The notes under the pieces were generated by a model. That model was not told where the DNA came from, did not search any database, and worked only from the letters and a program-made list of their open reading frames with translations. From NCBI GenBank assembly GCA_020048595.1, contig JAIFMH010000350.1:1-6157 (forward strand): a stretch of 6,157 bases of DNA, read 5' to 3'. This document shows positions 1 to 6,157 of the stretch, piece after piece. Positions within the stretch are counted from its first letter, which is position 1; every line of letters begins with the position of its first letter. Position numbers and translations under genes: made by a program. Source of the stretch: Bacteroidota bacterium (GTDB lineage: Bacteria; Bacteroidota; Bacteroidia; Bacteroidales; UBA4417).

Positions 1-635
1 GCCTTGTCAATGTCAAGGTAAATCTCTTTTGGAACACCGCAGTGCTCTTTCTCGGTGCGCTGTTTGCTTTCCCATCTCCATTGGTTCTTCCCATCACACC
101 ATTGCATTCGTTGCCCATTCGCTGGCCATATTTCGTTAAAACCAACATGCAGGCTATTATCTTCTGGGCCGGCACTGTGTGCCCTGACCCAAACATAATA
201 ACGACCTGGATGATTGATATTTACCTTGTAATGCAAAAGGGCTATTTCCCCCGGAATATCAGTAAAGTTGACAAGCCTGGCAGTTTCTTCGTTCAACGTT
301 GGATCCTCCAGTTTGATAAGTTTGTCTGAGGGCGTTCTTCTGGTGTCGGGCAGTATCTCTATGTAAGCATTTCCGCTTGCTCCGGCTACATGCTCTTCAT
401 CGGGATCAGGTTTAATATCCGGTACTCTTCCCTTGCTGGTGATAAACCATTGCCTGATTTCCGATTTGGCCTGTTTGTAGAAATGTTCAGCCTCTACAGC
501 TACAAGACCATTTTCCTCATTGAAAACCAAATCGGGGCCAGCTATTGCCCCGGAGAGTTCAATCAATTGTCCATTCAGGTCAAGTATTAAGGCTGAGAAT
601 GCCATAAATAGAAAAAGTGCAAACTTCCTGATCAT
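1..635 (-). CDS. Secreted protein with N-terminal EAEHF carbohydrate-binding-like module (3' end outside window)
   Basis: Reading the minus strand from ATG at 635-633 gives 211 codons without a stop, running off the left edge, so the C-terminus is missing. Residues 1-22 (MIRKFALFLFMAFSALIL...) form a signal peptide: basic start, long hydrophobic core, so export is expected. The mature part carries VAVEAEHF (residues 45-52), AGASGNAYIEILPDTRR (84-100), HPGRYYVWVRAHS (142-154) and QRMQWCDGK (175-183). This is the pattern of a beta-sandwich module resembling the C-terminal domain of GH115 enzymes and CBM6/35 modules, in which EAE commonly contributes to calcium or ligand binding. C180 and C199 could pair in a disulfide. 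From memory, this module occurs in Bacteroidota and Planctomycetes secreted glycan-active proteins, sometimes beside DUF5060-type hydrolases; what follows here cannot be seen. It starts 53 bases after the preceding hydrolase gene, so co-transcription is likely. The frame and signal peptide are certain; the binding role is inferred. Confidence 0.85.
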   Translation of the reverse strand, partial: MIRKFALFLFMAFSALILDLNGQLIELSGAIAGPDLVFNEENGLVAVEAEHFYKQAKSEIRQWFITSKGRVPDIKPDPDEEHVAGASGNAYIEILPDTRRTPSDKLIKLEDPTLNEETARLVNFTDIPGEIALLHYKVNINHPGRYYVWVRAHSAGPEDNSLHVGFNEIWPANGQRMQWCDGKNQWRWESKQRTEKEHCGVPKEIYLDIDK

Positions 636-688
636 ACTATATAAATTGGTTAAATAATTATTAATTAAAGCTATAGCCTAGGCATTTA

Positions 689-2878
689 TCAGTTTTTTAT
701 TATGTTTATATGATCCAGAAGCACAAATCCTTCAGGTGAGATGCAAATTGCGTTTTCTCCTTTCTCAAGTTTTACGGTAACACGTTCCCAGACCCAGTTG
801 CCTGCATTTCCCGTGTTCCAGAATTCGATATCACATGACTTTTTACCGTTGACCTCTACCGGTGAGATAAAAACCTGTTCGCGTTTAAGGGTAAACCTGA
901 ATTCAAGGATATAACGCCCCGATTCAGGGGCGTTATATTTCCATTTCACCTGATGTTTGGCATCACCACCTTTGGTTTCAAGGTATCCTTTTCCTGTGAA
1001 ACCAGTAAGGTCAGACTTTAATACAGAAATCCTGAAATCCGCATCCTCCGCTTCCAGAATGGTTCCTCCTGCGGTTGGTTGCATTGATGGCAGATTTAAC
1101 ATAGCCCCATTACCGATAACATCAAATATTGCCCAATTAAAATTCTCTCTCCAATCTACGTATCCCACACGATTGGTCCACAACGGGTTATAATAATTAG
1201 CCAATCCACTAGCCGCATAATGCCTCCAGTAACCTGCTGAGGTATTCAGTTCTTCAATCGCCTTATTGTACCATTCCCTCTGCAACGTTTCCCTAAAAAG
1301 AGAGAGGTAAGTTGCACCACGGATCTTATGACCATAATTTTTCCCGAGTCGTGCCATGGTTTTAATATCATCTATGGTGATGCGCAGCTCATTATTCATC
1401 TCCATATTTTGTTCATCAGCCCATTTGAGAGCCTTCTCAGAATTCTGAATGATCTTATCTGCAACCTGCAGCGGTGTTTCACCTTCAATTTTAGAGCCGG
1501 CCAGAAATGCTTTAGTATAGTCGGGGATAGAGATGTAGCCTGTACCTTTATGAGGGGGCAGGGTAATAAACCGGTTTACATCGTGGTAACCCGAAGGAGT
1601 GTTTGCGATAAACGGAGTTGATTGACCCGATTCGATGTACCATTGAAAATCGAGTGCTCCCCAGTGAAATCCGGTAACCCACGGGTAAATCATTGATGCA
1701 CTTTGCCAGGCATCGAACATCTCCTGTGCATTCACCGAAGGGAAGCGGGATTGGATAACATCGATAAAACGATCGTTACTCAGATTGGGATTATACCCCA
1801 ACCTGCCCCAGCACATCCACTGGTACCAATGCTTTACAATTTCAAGTTCACGTGGACCATCAGTGTATTTGCCAAGAAATTCTCTTCCCCACACATACTG
1901 GTCGGAACCATAATAAAAGCCTTCAGATACTTCATAAGGTATGTTTTTTATGAAATCCCTTACAAAATCGGGTGCCCCCCATCTGAAATAGAAATTATCA
2001 TCGTTGCGAAGCGTCCAGAGTGTTTTCAGGTTCTCGCTCTGAATATCTTTCACAAAACCCTGATGAAATACCTGATTAACAGAGCTGTAGACATGTGCCT
2101 GTGCATATTTAAAACTGAAAACAAAGTTGATGTTTTCATTCTTCATTACATCTTTAAAAATAGAGGTGATTTCCTTTGCCTGTGTCTGATGCTGACGGTG
2201 TATAAAATCAATTTTCCGCCCGGGTTGTTCCTTTAATGCATCCAAAACGCCTTGTCCATAAGTAGCGAAAGCCCATTCTTCCTTTTGGGTTGCCGTATAG
2301 TCGTACATGTTTTCGCCTGTTGTAAGGCCAATTCCGGCAAGATCAGGGTAAGTGAGCACCATTTGCTTAATGCTTTTCCGGAAATAGTCGGTGGTAACCG
2401 GATTTTCGGGTTTGTCGGTAATTCCATACTTGCCGTCGACTCCATAAACAAATATGTTCCAGGTTACAACATAGAATTTTACATTTCGCTGTTTGCCATA
2501 TTCCATTACTTTTCGCCAGAAAGCAATCTTTTCTTCAATAGTCATTTTTTTCAGCACCTCGTAACTTTTCATTATCTCAGGTGCATCGAAGCCCCAGCCG
2601 TTCAGGGAATAATTCTCTTTCCAATTGCCAGTACTCCTCCTGACATCGTTCAGTGCAACATCAGGGTACTCAGGCACTTTCACCATCGATGGAAATGGAT
2701 GCATGTTCCACAGTGAAATGAGGTTATAGCGGTAGCGGGCCAGGTTATCAATATACTCTTTCCAGAACTCGAAATTCCACATTTCGGCCATATTTTTTTG
2801 CGCTGCATCGCTGGGTTCAGTGTAGGTCGGACTGCGCATATCAAGTGGAATATTAAACTTGGTTCCCCTGACTTTCAT
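689..2878 (-). CDS. Glycoside hydrolase, GH67/GH115-like catalytic part with C-terminal CBM6/35-like domain (main fragment of a broken gene)
   Basis: The 729-residue frame holds the catalytic and C-terminal parts of a large secreted hydrolase. It begins MKVRGTKFNIPLD, which in relatives is the first strand of the TIM barrel and not a protein start. Barrel features are WNFEFWKEYIDNLARYRYN (34-52), a strand-like VKFYVVTWNIF (133-143), and TYPDLAGIGLTTGEN (176-190), whose E189 is a candidate catalytic or substrate-binding acid. Residues about 455-600 look helical and Trp-rich. Residues about 605-729 form a beta-sandwich with EAED (609-612) and the ending GFVLLDHINIIKN, like CBM6/CBM35. The overall plan (N-terminal alpha/beta domain, barrel, helical region, binding module) matches alpha-glucuronidase-type families GH67/GH115 and more loosely GH20/GH84; I cannot assign a CAZy family or substrate. 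The ATG at 2878 lies in frame directly after the stop of the upstream fragment. Used alone, it would give a product without signal peptide or N-terminal domain, so it is probably not a native start. Confidence 0.8.
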   Translation of the reverse strand: MKVRGTKFNIPLDMRSPTYTEPSDAAQKNMAEMWNFEFWKEYIDNLARYRYNLISLWNMHPFPSMVKVPEYPDVALNDVRRSTGNWKENYSLNGWGFDAPEIMKSYEVLKKMTIEEKIAFWRKVMEYGKQRNVKFYVVTWNIFVYGVDGKYGITDKPENPVTTDYFRKSIKQMVLTYPDLAGIGLTTGENMYDYTATQKEEWAFATYGQGVLDALKEQPGRKIDFIHRQHQTQAKEITSIFKDVMKNENINFVFSFKYAQAHVYSSVNQVFHQGFVKDIQSENLKTLWTLRNDDNFYFRWGAPDFVRDFIKNIPYEVSEGFYYGSDQYVWGREFLGKYTDGPRELEIVKHWYQWMCWGRLGYNPNLSNDRFIDVIQSRFPSVNAQEMFDAWQSASMIYPWVTGFHWGALDFQWYIESGQSTPFIANTPSGYHDVNRFITLPPHKGTGYISIPDYTKAFLAGSKIEGETPLQVADKIIQNSEKALKWADEQNMEMNNELRITIDDIKTMARLGKNYGHKIRGATYLSLFRETLQREWYNKAIEELNTSAGYWRHYAASGLANYYNPLWTNRVGYVDWRENFNWAIFDVIGNGAMLNLPSMQPTAGGTILEAEDADFRISVLKSDLTGFTGKGYLETKGGDAKHQVKWKYNAPESGRYILEFRFTLKREQVFISPVEVNGKKSCDIEFWNTGNAGNWVWERVTVKLEKGENAICISPEGFVLLDHINIIKN

Positions 2879-2890
2879 ATAGGGGTTTTA
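2879..2890 (-). other. In-frame stop at a probable deletion junction
   Basis: On the minus strand the codons read ...GGG ACA ATG TAA AAC CCC TAT ATG AAA. The TAA is at 2890-2888. In relatives the Met is followed by Tyr-Gly-Gly and the Asn-Pro-Tyr by Met-Lys-Val-Arg-Gly. Joining TA from a Tyr codon (TAT or TAC) to the last A of a Gln, Glu or Lys codon before Asn would produce this TAA and keep the phase. This reading is an inference from family memory; the codons themselves are directly visible. Confidence 0.6.
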
Positions 2891-3253
2891 CATTGTCCCG
2901 GCCTCGTCATAACCAAGTACATAAATTGTTTTTTGTTCTTTCCCTGTCTTATGAATAATGAAGCCTTCTTCTTTTAATTCAGCAGCATTTCTTATACCTG
3001 CCTTCTTAATATAGCTGGCAGCAACTTTTTCATTTAAGCTGATCAATACAATACTAACCTTATCATCTCTCCAATTTACGGATTCAGAATTTGAATAACT
3101 GACAGAACCAAATCCTTTTACTTTTAATACATCCCTTATTTCATTTAAGGCAAATTGTACCCTGGCGGATTCTTTATCAGAGTAAAGACCGATATACTGT
3201 GCTTTTGCAGAAACAAATGAAACTGTAAGTATTAAAAACAATAATATCTTCAT
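2888..3253 (-). CDS. N-terminal fragment of the same glycoside hydrolase: signal peptide plus GH67N/GH20b-like domain
   Basis: This 121-residue frame starts at ATG 3253-3251 with a clear signal peptide, MKILLFLILTVSFVSAKAQ, with an AKA cleavage motif before Q19. The mature part (IGLYSDKESARVQFALNEI..., then VSIVLISLNE and EEGFIIHKTGKEQKTIYVLG) has the alternating strand/helix pattern of the small alpha/beta domain that precedes the catalytic barrel in GH67, GH20 and related enzymes. It ends YVLGYDEAGTM-stop; in these families the D-x-x-G motif is normally followed by a helix (Y-G-x-x-x-L-type) leading to the barrel. That helix is absent, and the next in-frame codons after the stop read NPYMKVRG, the start of the barrel. 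It is therefore very likely the front part of the gene continuing at 2878-689 and not an independent small gene. As it stands it would encode an exported, non-catalytic fragment. Confidence 0.75.
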   Translation of the reverse strand: MKILLFLILTVSFVSAKAQYIGLYSDKESARVQFALNEIRDVLKVKGFGSVSYSNSESVNWRDDKVSIVLISLNEKVAASYIKKAGIRNAAELKEEGFIIHKTGKEQKTIYVLGYDEAGTM

Positions 3254-3375
3254 GGGTTATGTTTATTTGATTGCTTCATTGGTTTCATTGAGTATGTGTT
3301 TCAATAAGGACAGGGCACCAATAATGTTTTAAGAAGCAAAGTTTTCATAGTCTCTGGAACTGTTTAATACCTCTA

Positions 3376-5010
3376 CTATTCATACCATTTTTCAATAGTA
3401 TGTTCTACCTTTATTTTTTTTAGCATCTCCGACATTTCCTTTAGTTTTTCGGGATTTTGGCTGGCAAGGTTGTGTTCCTCCCGGGGATCTGTCTCTAAAT
3501 CGAAAAGGTACTCGATATCTTCCAATGCTGTCATGTGCATCTTATTCATTTCTCCCTGGTTGTGACGGTTGTATGCCCATGCCGAACGCTCTTTTGCCTC
3601 TATGTATTTCCATTTGCCCATACGCAATCCTAGCCCATCGCTGGATTGTTGAACGACATAATCATTCCCTTTATCTGATTCACCTAAAATTGCTGGTAAG
3701 ATGTTGTGGCTGTCGAAATATTTCCCTTCGGGGAGTTTTGCTCCGACCAAAGCCGCAAACGAAGCAAGAAAATCGACCTGCCCAATCAGAACATTTGACA
3801 CTTTACCTTTTGCTATACGTGCAGGCCACTGGATAATTGTCGGCATACGGGTCGCTCCCTCGTATGCTATGTATTTACCTCCATGAAGACCGGCGTTAGG
3901 GTCGTGTCCATTATGATCTTCGAGGGTACCGTCGTAATAGCCGTCGAAAAATACCGGACCATTGTCGCTCGAGAATATAATGATGGTATTGTCCAACTTG
4001 CCATTTTCTTTTAATATCCGTATCGTCTCACCAACAATCCAGTCGAGCTCGTGTACAGCATCGCCCCTGAGTCCGCAGTCACTTGTGCCTACAAAACGCG
4101 GATTGGGGATTCGTGGAACATGGTTCTGGTGCATAGCCAAAAACAGAAAGAAAGGTTTATCGCTATCCTTATCAAGAAAAACTTTAGTTTTTTCAGCAAA
4201 CACATCAGTCATCATCTCATCGTTCCACCAGGCCGATTTTCCTCCGGCCATATGACCAATTCTGCTAATGCCGTTAATAATAGTTCCCGAATGCTGAATA
4301 TCGGCACCATAACGGAGCAATTCGGGGTTGCTCAGGCCAGTAGGAAGATTGCCAACAAGGGCATCGCTTTGTCCCGGGCCATAGTCGCCAAAACTTCTTT
4401 CCTGAAAATCATGATGCGCCTCCTGTGGATACTTTACAAACAATGAGTCGGCAGGGTCAAGATTGTAAACCCTGTGACCGTCGAGATAAACCGTTGGTAC
4501 ACGGTCAGCTGTAACAGGAAGCAGGAACGATTCGTCGAAGCCTATTTCGAGCGGACCTGGCTTAACATCTCCATTCCAGTCAATTTCGCCAGATTTATCG
4601 CCAAAGCCAAGATGCCATTTGCCAATTATGCCGGTACGGTAACCGTTCTGGCGCAGCATTTCGGGAAGGGTAAAGCTTCCAGGCTCAATACATATAGGAT
4701 CCTCGGCCGAGAGTATGCCTGAACCAGGCAGGCGGAATGCATAAGTACCTGTAAGCATTGAGAAACGGCTCGGGGAACACATGGCCGATGATGCATAAGC
4801 ACTTGTAAACCTGACTCCATTCTCAGCGATGGCATCTATATTTGGTGTTCTAATAAGCTTTGCACCATAGCAGCCCAGATCACCTAAGCCAATATCGTCA
4901 GCATAAATGATCAATATATTGGGCTTTTGAGCTTCTCCTGACTTGTTTACCGGATTGCAGCCATAAAGCAAGGCAAAACAGGATGACAGTAGAATAAGAA
5001 GTTTGTTCAT
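3376..5010 (-). CDS. Formylglycine-dependent sulfatase (S1 family), lipoprotein
   Basis: This 544-residue protein hydrolyses sulfate esters, presumably on a polysaccharide. PNILIIYADDIGLGDLGCYG (30-49) supplies the metal-binding D38 and D39. CSPSR (78-82) followed by MLTG is the sulfatase signature in which C78 is converted to formylglycine. GKWHLG (130-135) gives K131 and H133, HQNHVPR (294-300) a further active-site histidine, SSDNGP (347-352) the metal ligands D349 and N350, and HGGKYIAYEGATRMP (376-390) the conserved K379. All core residues are present and the length is normal. The start was placed at ATG 5010-5008, 11 codons inside the longest frame (5043), because it gives a clean lipoprotein signal, MNKLLILLSSCFALLYGC, with lipobox L-Y-G-C18. 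After C18 the sequence NPVNKSGE lacks the acidic cluster of Bacteroidota surface-export signals, so a periplasm-facing anchor seems likelier. The S1 subfamily and substrate are not assignable here. The maturation enzyme must be encoded elsewhere. Confidence 0.95.
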   Translation of the reverse strand: MNKLLILLSSCFALLYGCNPVNKSGEAQKPNILIIYADDIGLGDLGCYGAKLIRTPNIDAIAENGVRFTSAYASSAMCSPSRFSMLTGTYAFRLPGSGILSAEDPICIEPGSFTLPEMLRQNGYRTGIIGKWHLGFGDKSGEIDWNGDVKPGPLEIGFDESFLLPVTADRVPTVYLDGHRVYNLDPADSLFVKYPQEAHHDFQERSFGDYGPGQSDALVGNLPTGLSNPELLRYGADIQHSGTIINGISRIGHMAGGKSAWWNDEMMTDVFAEKTKVFLDKDSDKPFFLFLAMHQNHVPRIPNPRFVGTSDCGLRGDAVHELDWIVGETIRILKENGKLDNTIIIFSSDNGPVFFDGYYDGTLEDHNGHDPNAGLHGGKYIAYEGATRMPTIIQWPARIAKGKVSNVLIGQVDFLASFAALVGAKLPEGKYFDSHNILPAILGESDKGNDYVVQQSSDGLGLRMGKWKYIEAKERSAWAYNRHNQGEMNKMHMTALEDIEYLFDLETDPREEHNLASQNPEKLKEMSEMLKKIKVEHTIEKWYE

Positions 5011-5040
5011 TATGACAGACTCGTTGGGTAATTCTAAAAT

Positions 5041-5048
5041 CAAAATTA
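5041..5048 (-). promoter_or_regulatory. Candidate Bacteroidota -7 promoter box upstream of the sulfatase
   Basis: The minus strand reads TAATTTTG, an exact match to the Bacteroidota TAnnTTTG -7 element, ending 30 bases before the sulfatase ATG at 5010. This distance would leave a leader of about 20-25 bases and favours the 5010 start over the longer frame. No TTTG -33 element is seen about 20 bases upstream, and an 8-base motif with two free positions arises often by chance in AT-rich DNA, so this is tentative. It may be an internal promoter within a longer operon. Confidence 0.35.
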
Positions 5049-5080
5049 CTGTTTGACTTAAACCGGAGGTAATAGTAATT
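5044..5080. repeat. Imperfect inverted repeat in the hydrolase-sulfatase intergenic gap
   Basis: AATTACTGTT (5044-5053) and AATAGTAATT (5071-5080) are inverted copies matching at 9 of 10 positions, with a 17-base spacer. One arm overlaps the candidate -7 box, as an operator might. The arms are AT-rich and no T-run follows on the minus strand, so it is not a convincing intrinsic terminator. Chance is a reasonable alternative. Confidence 0.3.
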
Positions 5081-5114
5081 GTCTAAATTGGATAATATTC
5101 AGTTCATAAATGTA

Positions 5115-6157
5115 TTATTTTACCAATAAGATGACCCAATCCATGTTTGGCTCAGAAGGAGCGCCATTTATATTGTGAACATTACCCCCCTTGATTTTCT
5201 TTATTGCCCCGGATTGAAGTTTGCCACCATTTCGGGGATCGAACCATTTTAAAGAGAATTCGCCACTTTGGCCCTCAAGATTAATAGTTCCGCTTCCGTT
5301 TCTAAGAAAAACTATGTACATCTTACCGGGATTAGCCAGACAATAATCGCCTTTATTCACCAGATCAGTGTAGTTTTCGGTCTCTGTTATGGGTATATTA
5401 TTGCCTTCAAAGAAGTCGAGCAAATACTTGCATTGATTCCAGAACAGGTCACGGGAGCGATAGTCCTCACAGGTTAAATCGGAATGCGGATGGTCGTATC
5501 CAAAATAAAACTCATTACCCCAGGCTCCGGCCAGAAATGAGCCCCAAAGGCTATTGATTCTGGCACTATCATGCTTTGCGTCTTCCATATCGGGCAGCAA
5601 AGAATGTTGTGCACCACCCGTTTCATCCATTGAAACTGCCATTTGTTTACCAGACTCTTTTGACAGTTTTAACCATTTTAATGTATTTTCATGAACATTA
5701 CGAAACTGTTGAGTGCCCAGTTGCACCGATAAGCCGGTATACTTAACCCCCGGCACGAAAATATCATCGAAAGCCGGTGGGTTATGGATAACAACATGAT
5801 GATGATAGGGATCGTTCTGGTAAAAGTACTCAGCAGCAGCCAGCCGCTGGGTTGTATTCATAGGCGGTGTTATGTGGTTTTTTGCCCAGTCACCTGATTC
5901 TTCGCCAATGTTCCAGTTAAGTGCCATATGATGTCCGAAACGAGCCATCATCTCACGGTAGTAGAGTTTAGTATTTGCTCCGATTGCTCCATTGTCAAGT
6001 AGACCCTGGCATTCCTGTTCCAGGAGTTTGAAATGCAGGAACATCCCCACGTTATCGGCATGATTAAAAACTATCTCCCATTGATCCAATTTTGAGCAGT
6101 CAAACCTGTCATGTGTATCATAATCAACAAATGGAAAAACATTCTGGTCGTCGCCTT
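5115..6157 (-). CDS. DUF5060/DUF4038-type glycoside hydrolase, C-terminal part (5' end outside window)
   Basis: The open frame enters at the right edge and stops at TAA 5117-5115, giving 346 visible residues. An internal TTG at 6089-6087 is not the start, because the frame continues upstream as GDDQNVFPFVDYDTHDRFD, typical of this family. Then come KLDQWEIVFNHADNVGMFLHF (22-42), KLYYREMMARFGHHMALNWNIGEESGDW (63-90), NDPYHHHVVIHN, and AVSMDETGG (173-181). The GEE (E85/E86) and DET (E178) glutamates sit where acid/base and nucleophile lie in GH-A clan barrels; this assignment is inferred. YYFGYDHPHSDLTCEDYRSRD-like residues are conserved in the family. From about 259 to the end (NKGDYCLANPGKMYIVFL... 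KWFDPRNGG ... MDWVILL) is the small C-terminal beta-sandwich called the putative collagen-binding domain, also found in GH140 apiosidase. The N-terminal DUF5060 domain and any signal peptide are off-window. It probably cleaves a glycan bond outside the cytoplasm; the substrate is unknown. The sulfatase start is 104 bases downstream. Confidence 0.85.
   Translation of the reverse strand, partial: GDDQNVFPFVDYDTHDRFDCSKLDQWEIVFNHADNVGMFLHFKLLEQECQGLLDNGAIGANTKLYYREMMARFGHHMALNWNIGEESGDWAKNHITPPMNTTQRLAAAEYFYQNDPYHHHVVIHNPPAFDDIFVPGVKYTGLSVQLGTQQFRNVHENTLKWLKLSKESGKQMAVSMDETGGAQHSLLPDMEDAKHDSARINSLWGSFLAGAWGNEFYFGYDHPHSDLTCEDYRSRDLFWNQCKYLLDFFEGNNIPITETENYTDLVNKGDYCLANPGKMYIVFLRNGSGTINLEGQSGEFSLKWFDPRNGGKLQSGAIKKIKGGNVHNINGAPSEPNMDWVILLVK

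Larger units (their letters stand above)
689..3253 (-). pseudogene. Complete extent of the interrupted glycoside hydrolase gene
   Basis: The two frames at 3253-2888 and 2878-689 are in the same phase, separated only by one TAA and three sense codons (Asn-Pro-Tyr). They make up a single enzyme: signal peptide, N-terminal alpha/beta domain, barrel, helical region, CBM6/35-like domain. Relatives as I remember them have roughly 20-30 more residues between DEAGTM and NPYMKVRG, giving about 870-880 residues in all. No other stop or frameshift is seen in either part, so the lesion is recent or is an assembly artefact. Whether the gene is truly inactive cannot be decided from this sequence. Confidence 0.7.

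Noticed and set aside
42..590. Plus-strand frames at 42-329 and 390-590
   Set aside because: They are antisense to the open minus-strand frame 635-1, which has a signal peptide and a recognisable module.
661..683. Cluster of short palindromes TTAATTAA, GCTATAGC and GCCTAGGC in the gap before the left-edge gene
   Set aside because: Each is only 8 bases, with no spacer, long stem or T-run; likely chance in AT-rich intergenic DNA. A TAGCTTTA near-match to the -7 box lies here too but differs at its last base.
1703..2236. Plus-strand open frame of 177 codons, and others at 957-1193, 1328-1621, 2252-2716, 3525-3836, 3962-4446, 4474-4722 and 5268-5477
   Set aside because: All lie antisense to well-supported minus-strand genes, have no recognisable domains or signal peptides, and are the mirror frames expected over long coding regions.
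2233..2451. Minus-strand 72-codon frame, and another at 4626-4835
   Set aside because: Out of frame inside the hydrolase and sulfatase genes respectively; no family signal.
3254..3375. Intergenic gap between sulfatase and hydrolase, including the tandem TTCATTG copies near 3274-3290
   Set aside because: The repeat is only 7 bases long in two copies; no full promoter motif, terminator stem or RNA gene is visible.
1..6157. CRISPR arrays, tRNA/rRNA genes, insertion sequences, attachment sites
   Set aside because: No regularly spaced repeats, no transposase-like frame, no terminal inverted repeats and no structural RNA sequence were seen on either strand.

Overview
The window looks like part of a Bacteroidota (Bacteroidetes) genome, probably a marine or otherwise algal-polysaccharide-degrading lineage. 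The evidence is moderate GC with AT-rich intergenic gaps, no Shine-Dalgarno-like sites before the starts, a candidate TAnnTTTG promoter box, and a run of secreted glycan-active enzymes with a formylglycine sulfatase. Taxonomy is inferred from this style and from family recognition, not from a marker gene.

All real genes are on the minus strand, so transcription runs from high to low coordinates. In that order: (1) 6157-5115, the C-terminal part of a DUF5060/DUF4038-type TIM-barrel glycoside hydrolase whose 5' end lies outside the window; (2) 5010-3376, a complete S1-family sulfatase with a lipoprotein signal peptide; (3) 3253-689, one glycoside hydrolase gene (GH67/GH115-like architecture with a C-terminal CBM6/35-like module), broken by an in-frame TAA at 2890-2888; (4) 635-1, the N-terminal part of a secreted protein with an EAEHF beta-sandwich module, running off the left edge. 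The gaps are 104, 122 and 53 bases, compatible with one operon. The plus-strand open frames all lie antisense to these genes and are shadows.

Together the genes resemble a section of a polysaccharide utilization locus for a sulfated, probably uronic-acid-containing glycan: the sulfatase would remove sulfate esters and the hydrolases would cleave the exposed sugars. The substrate cannot be fixed from the sequence, and no SusC/SusD pair, regulator, transporter or sulfatase-maturation gene is present here.

The most notable observation is the break in gene 3. The signal peptide and N-terminal domain end in ...DEAGTM-stop, and the same frame resumes at once with NPYMKVRG..., the expected entry to the catalytic barrel. 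A linking segment (from memory of relatives, about 20-30 residues starting YGG) appears to be missing. The TAA can be explained as the join of the first two bases of a Tyr codon with the last base of the codon before NPY, that is, an in-frame deletion or an assembly collapse.
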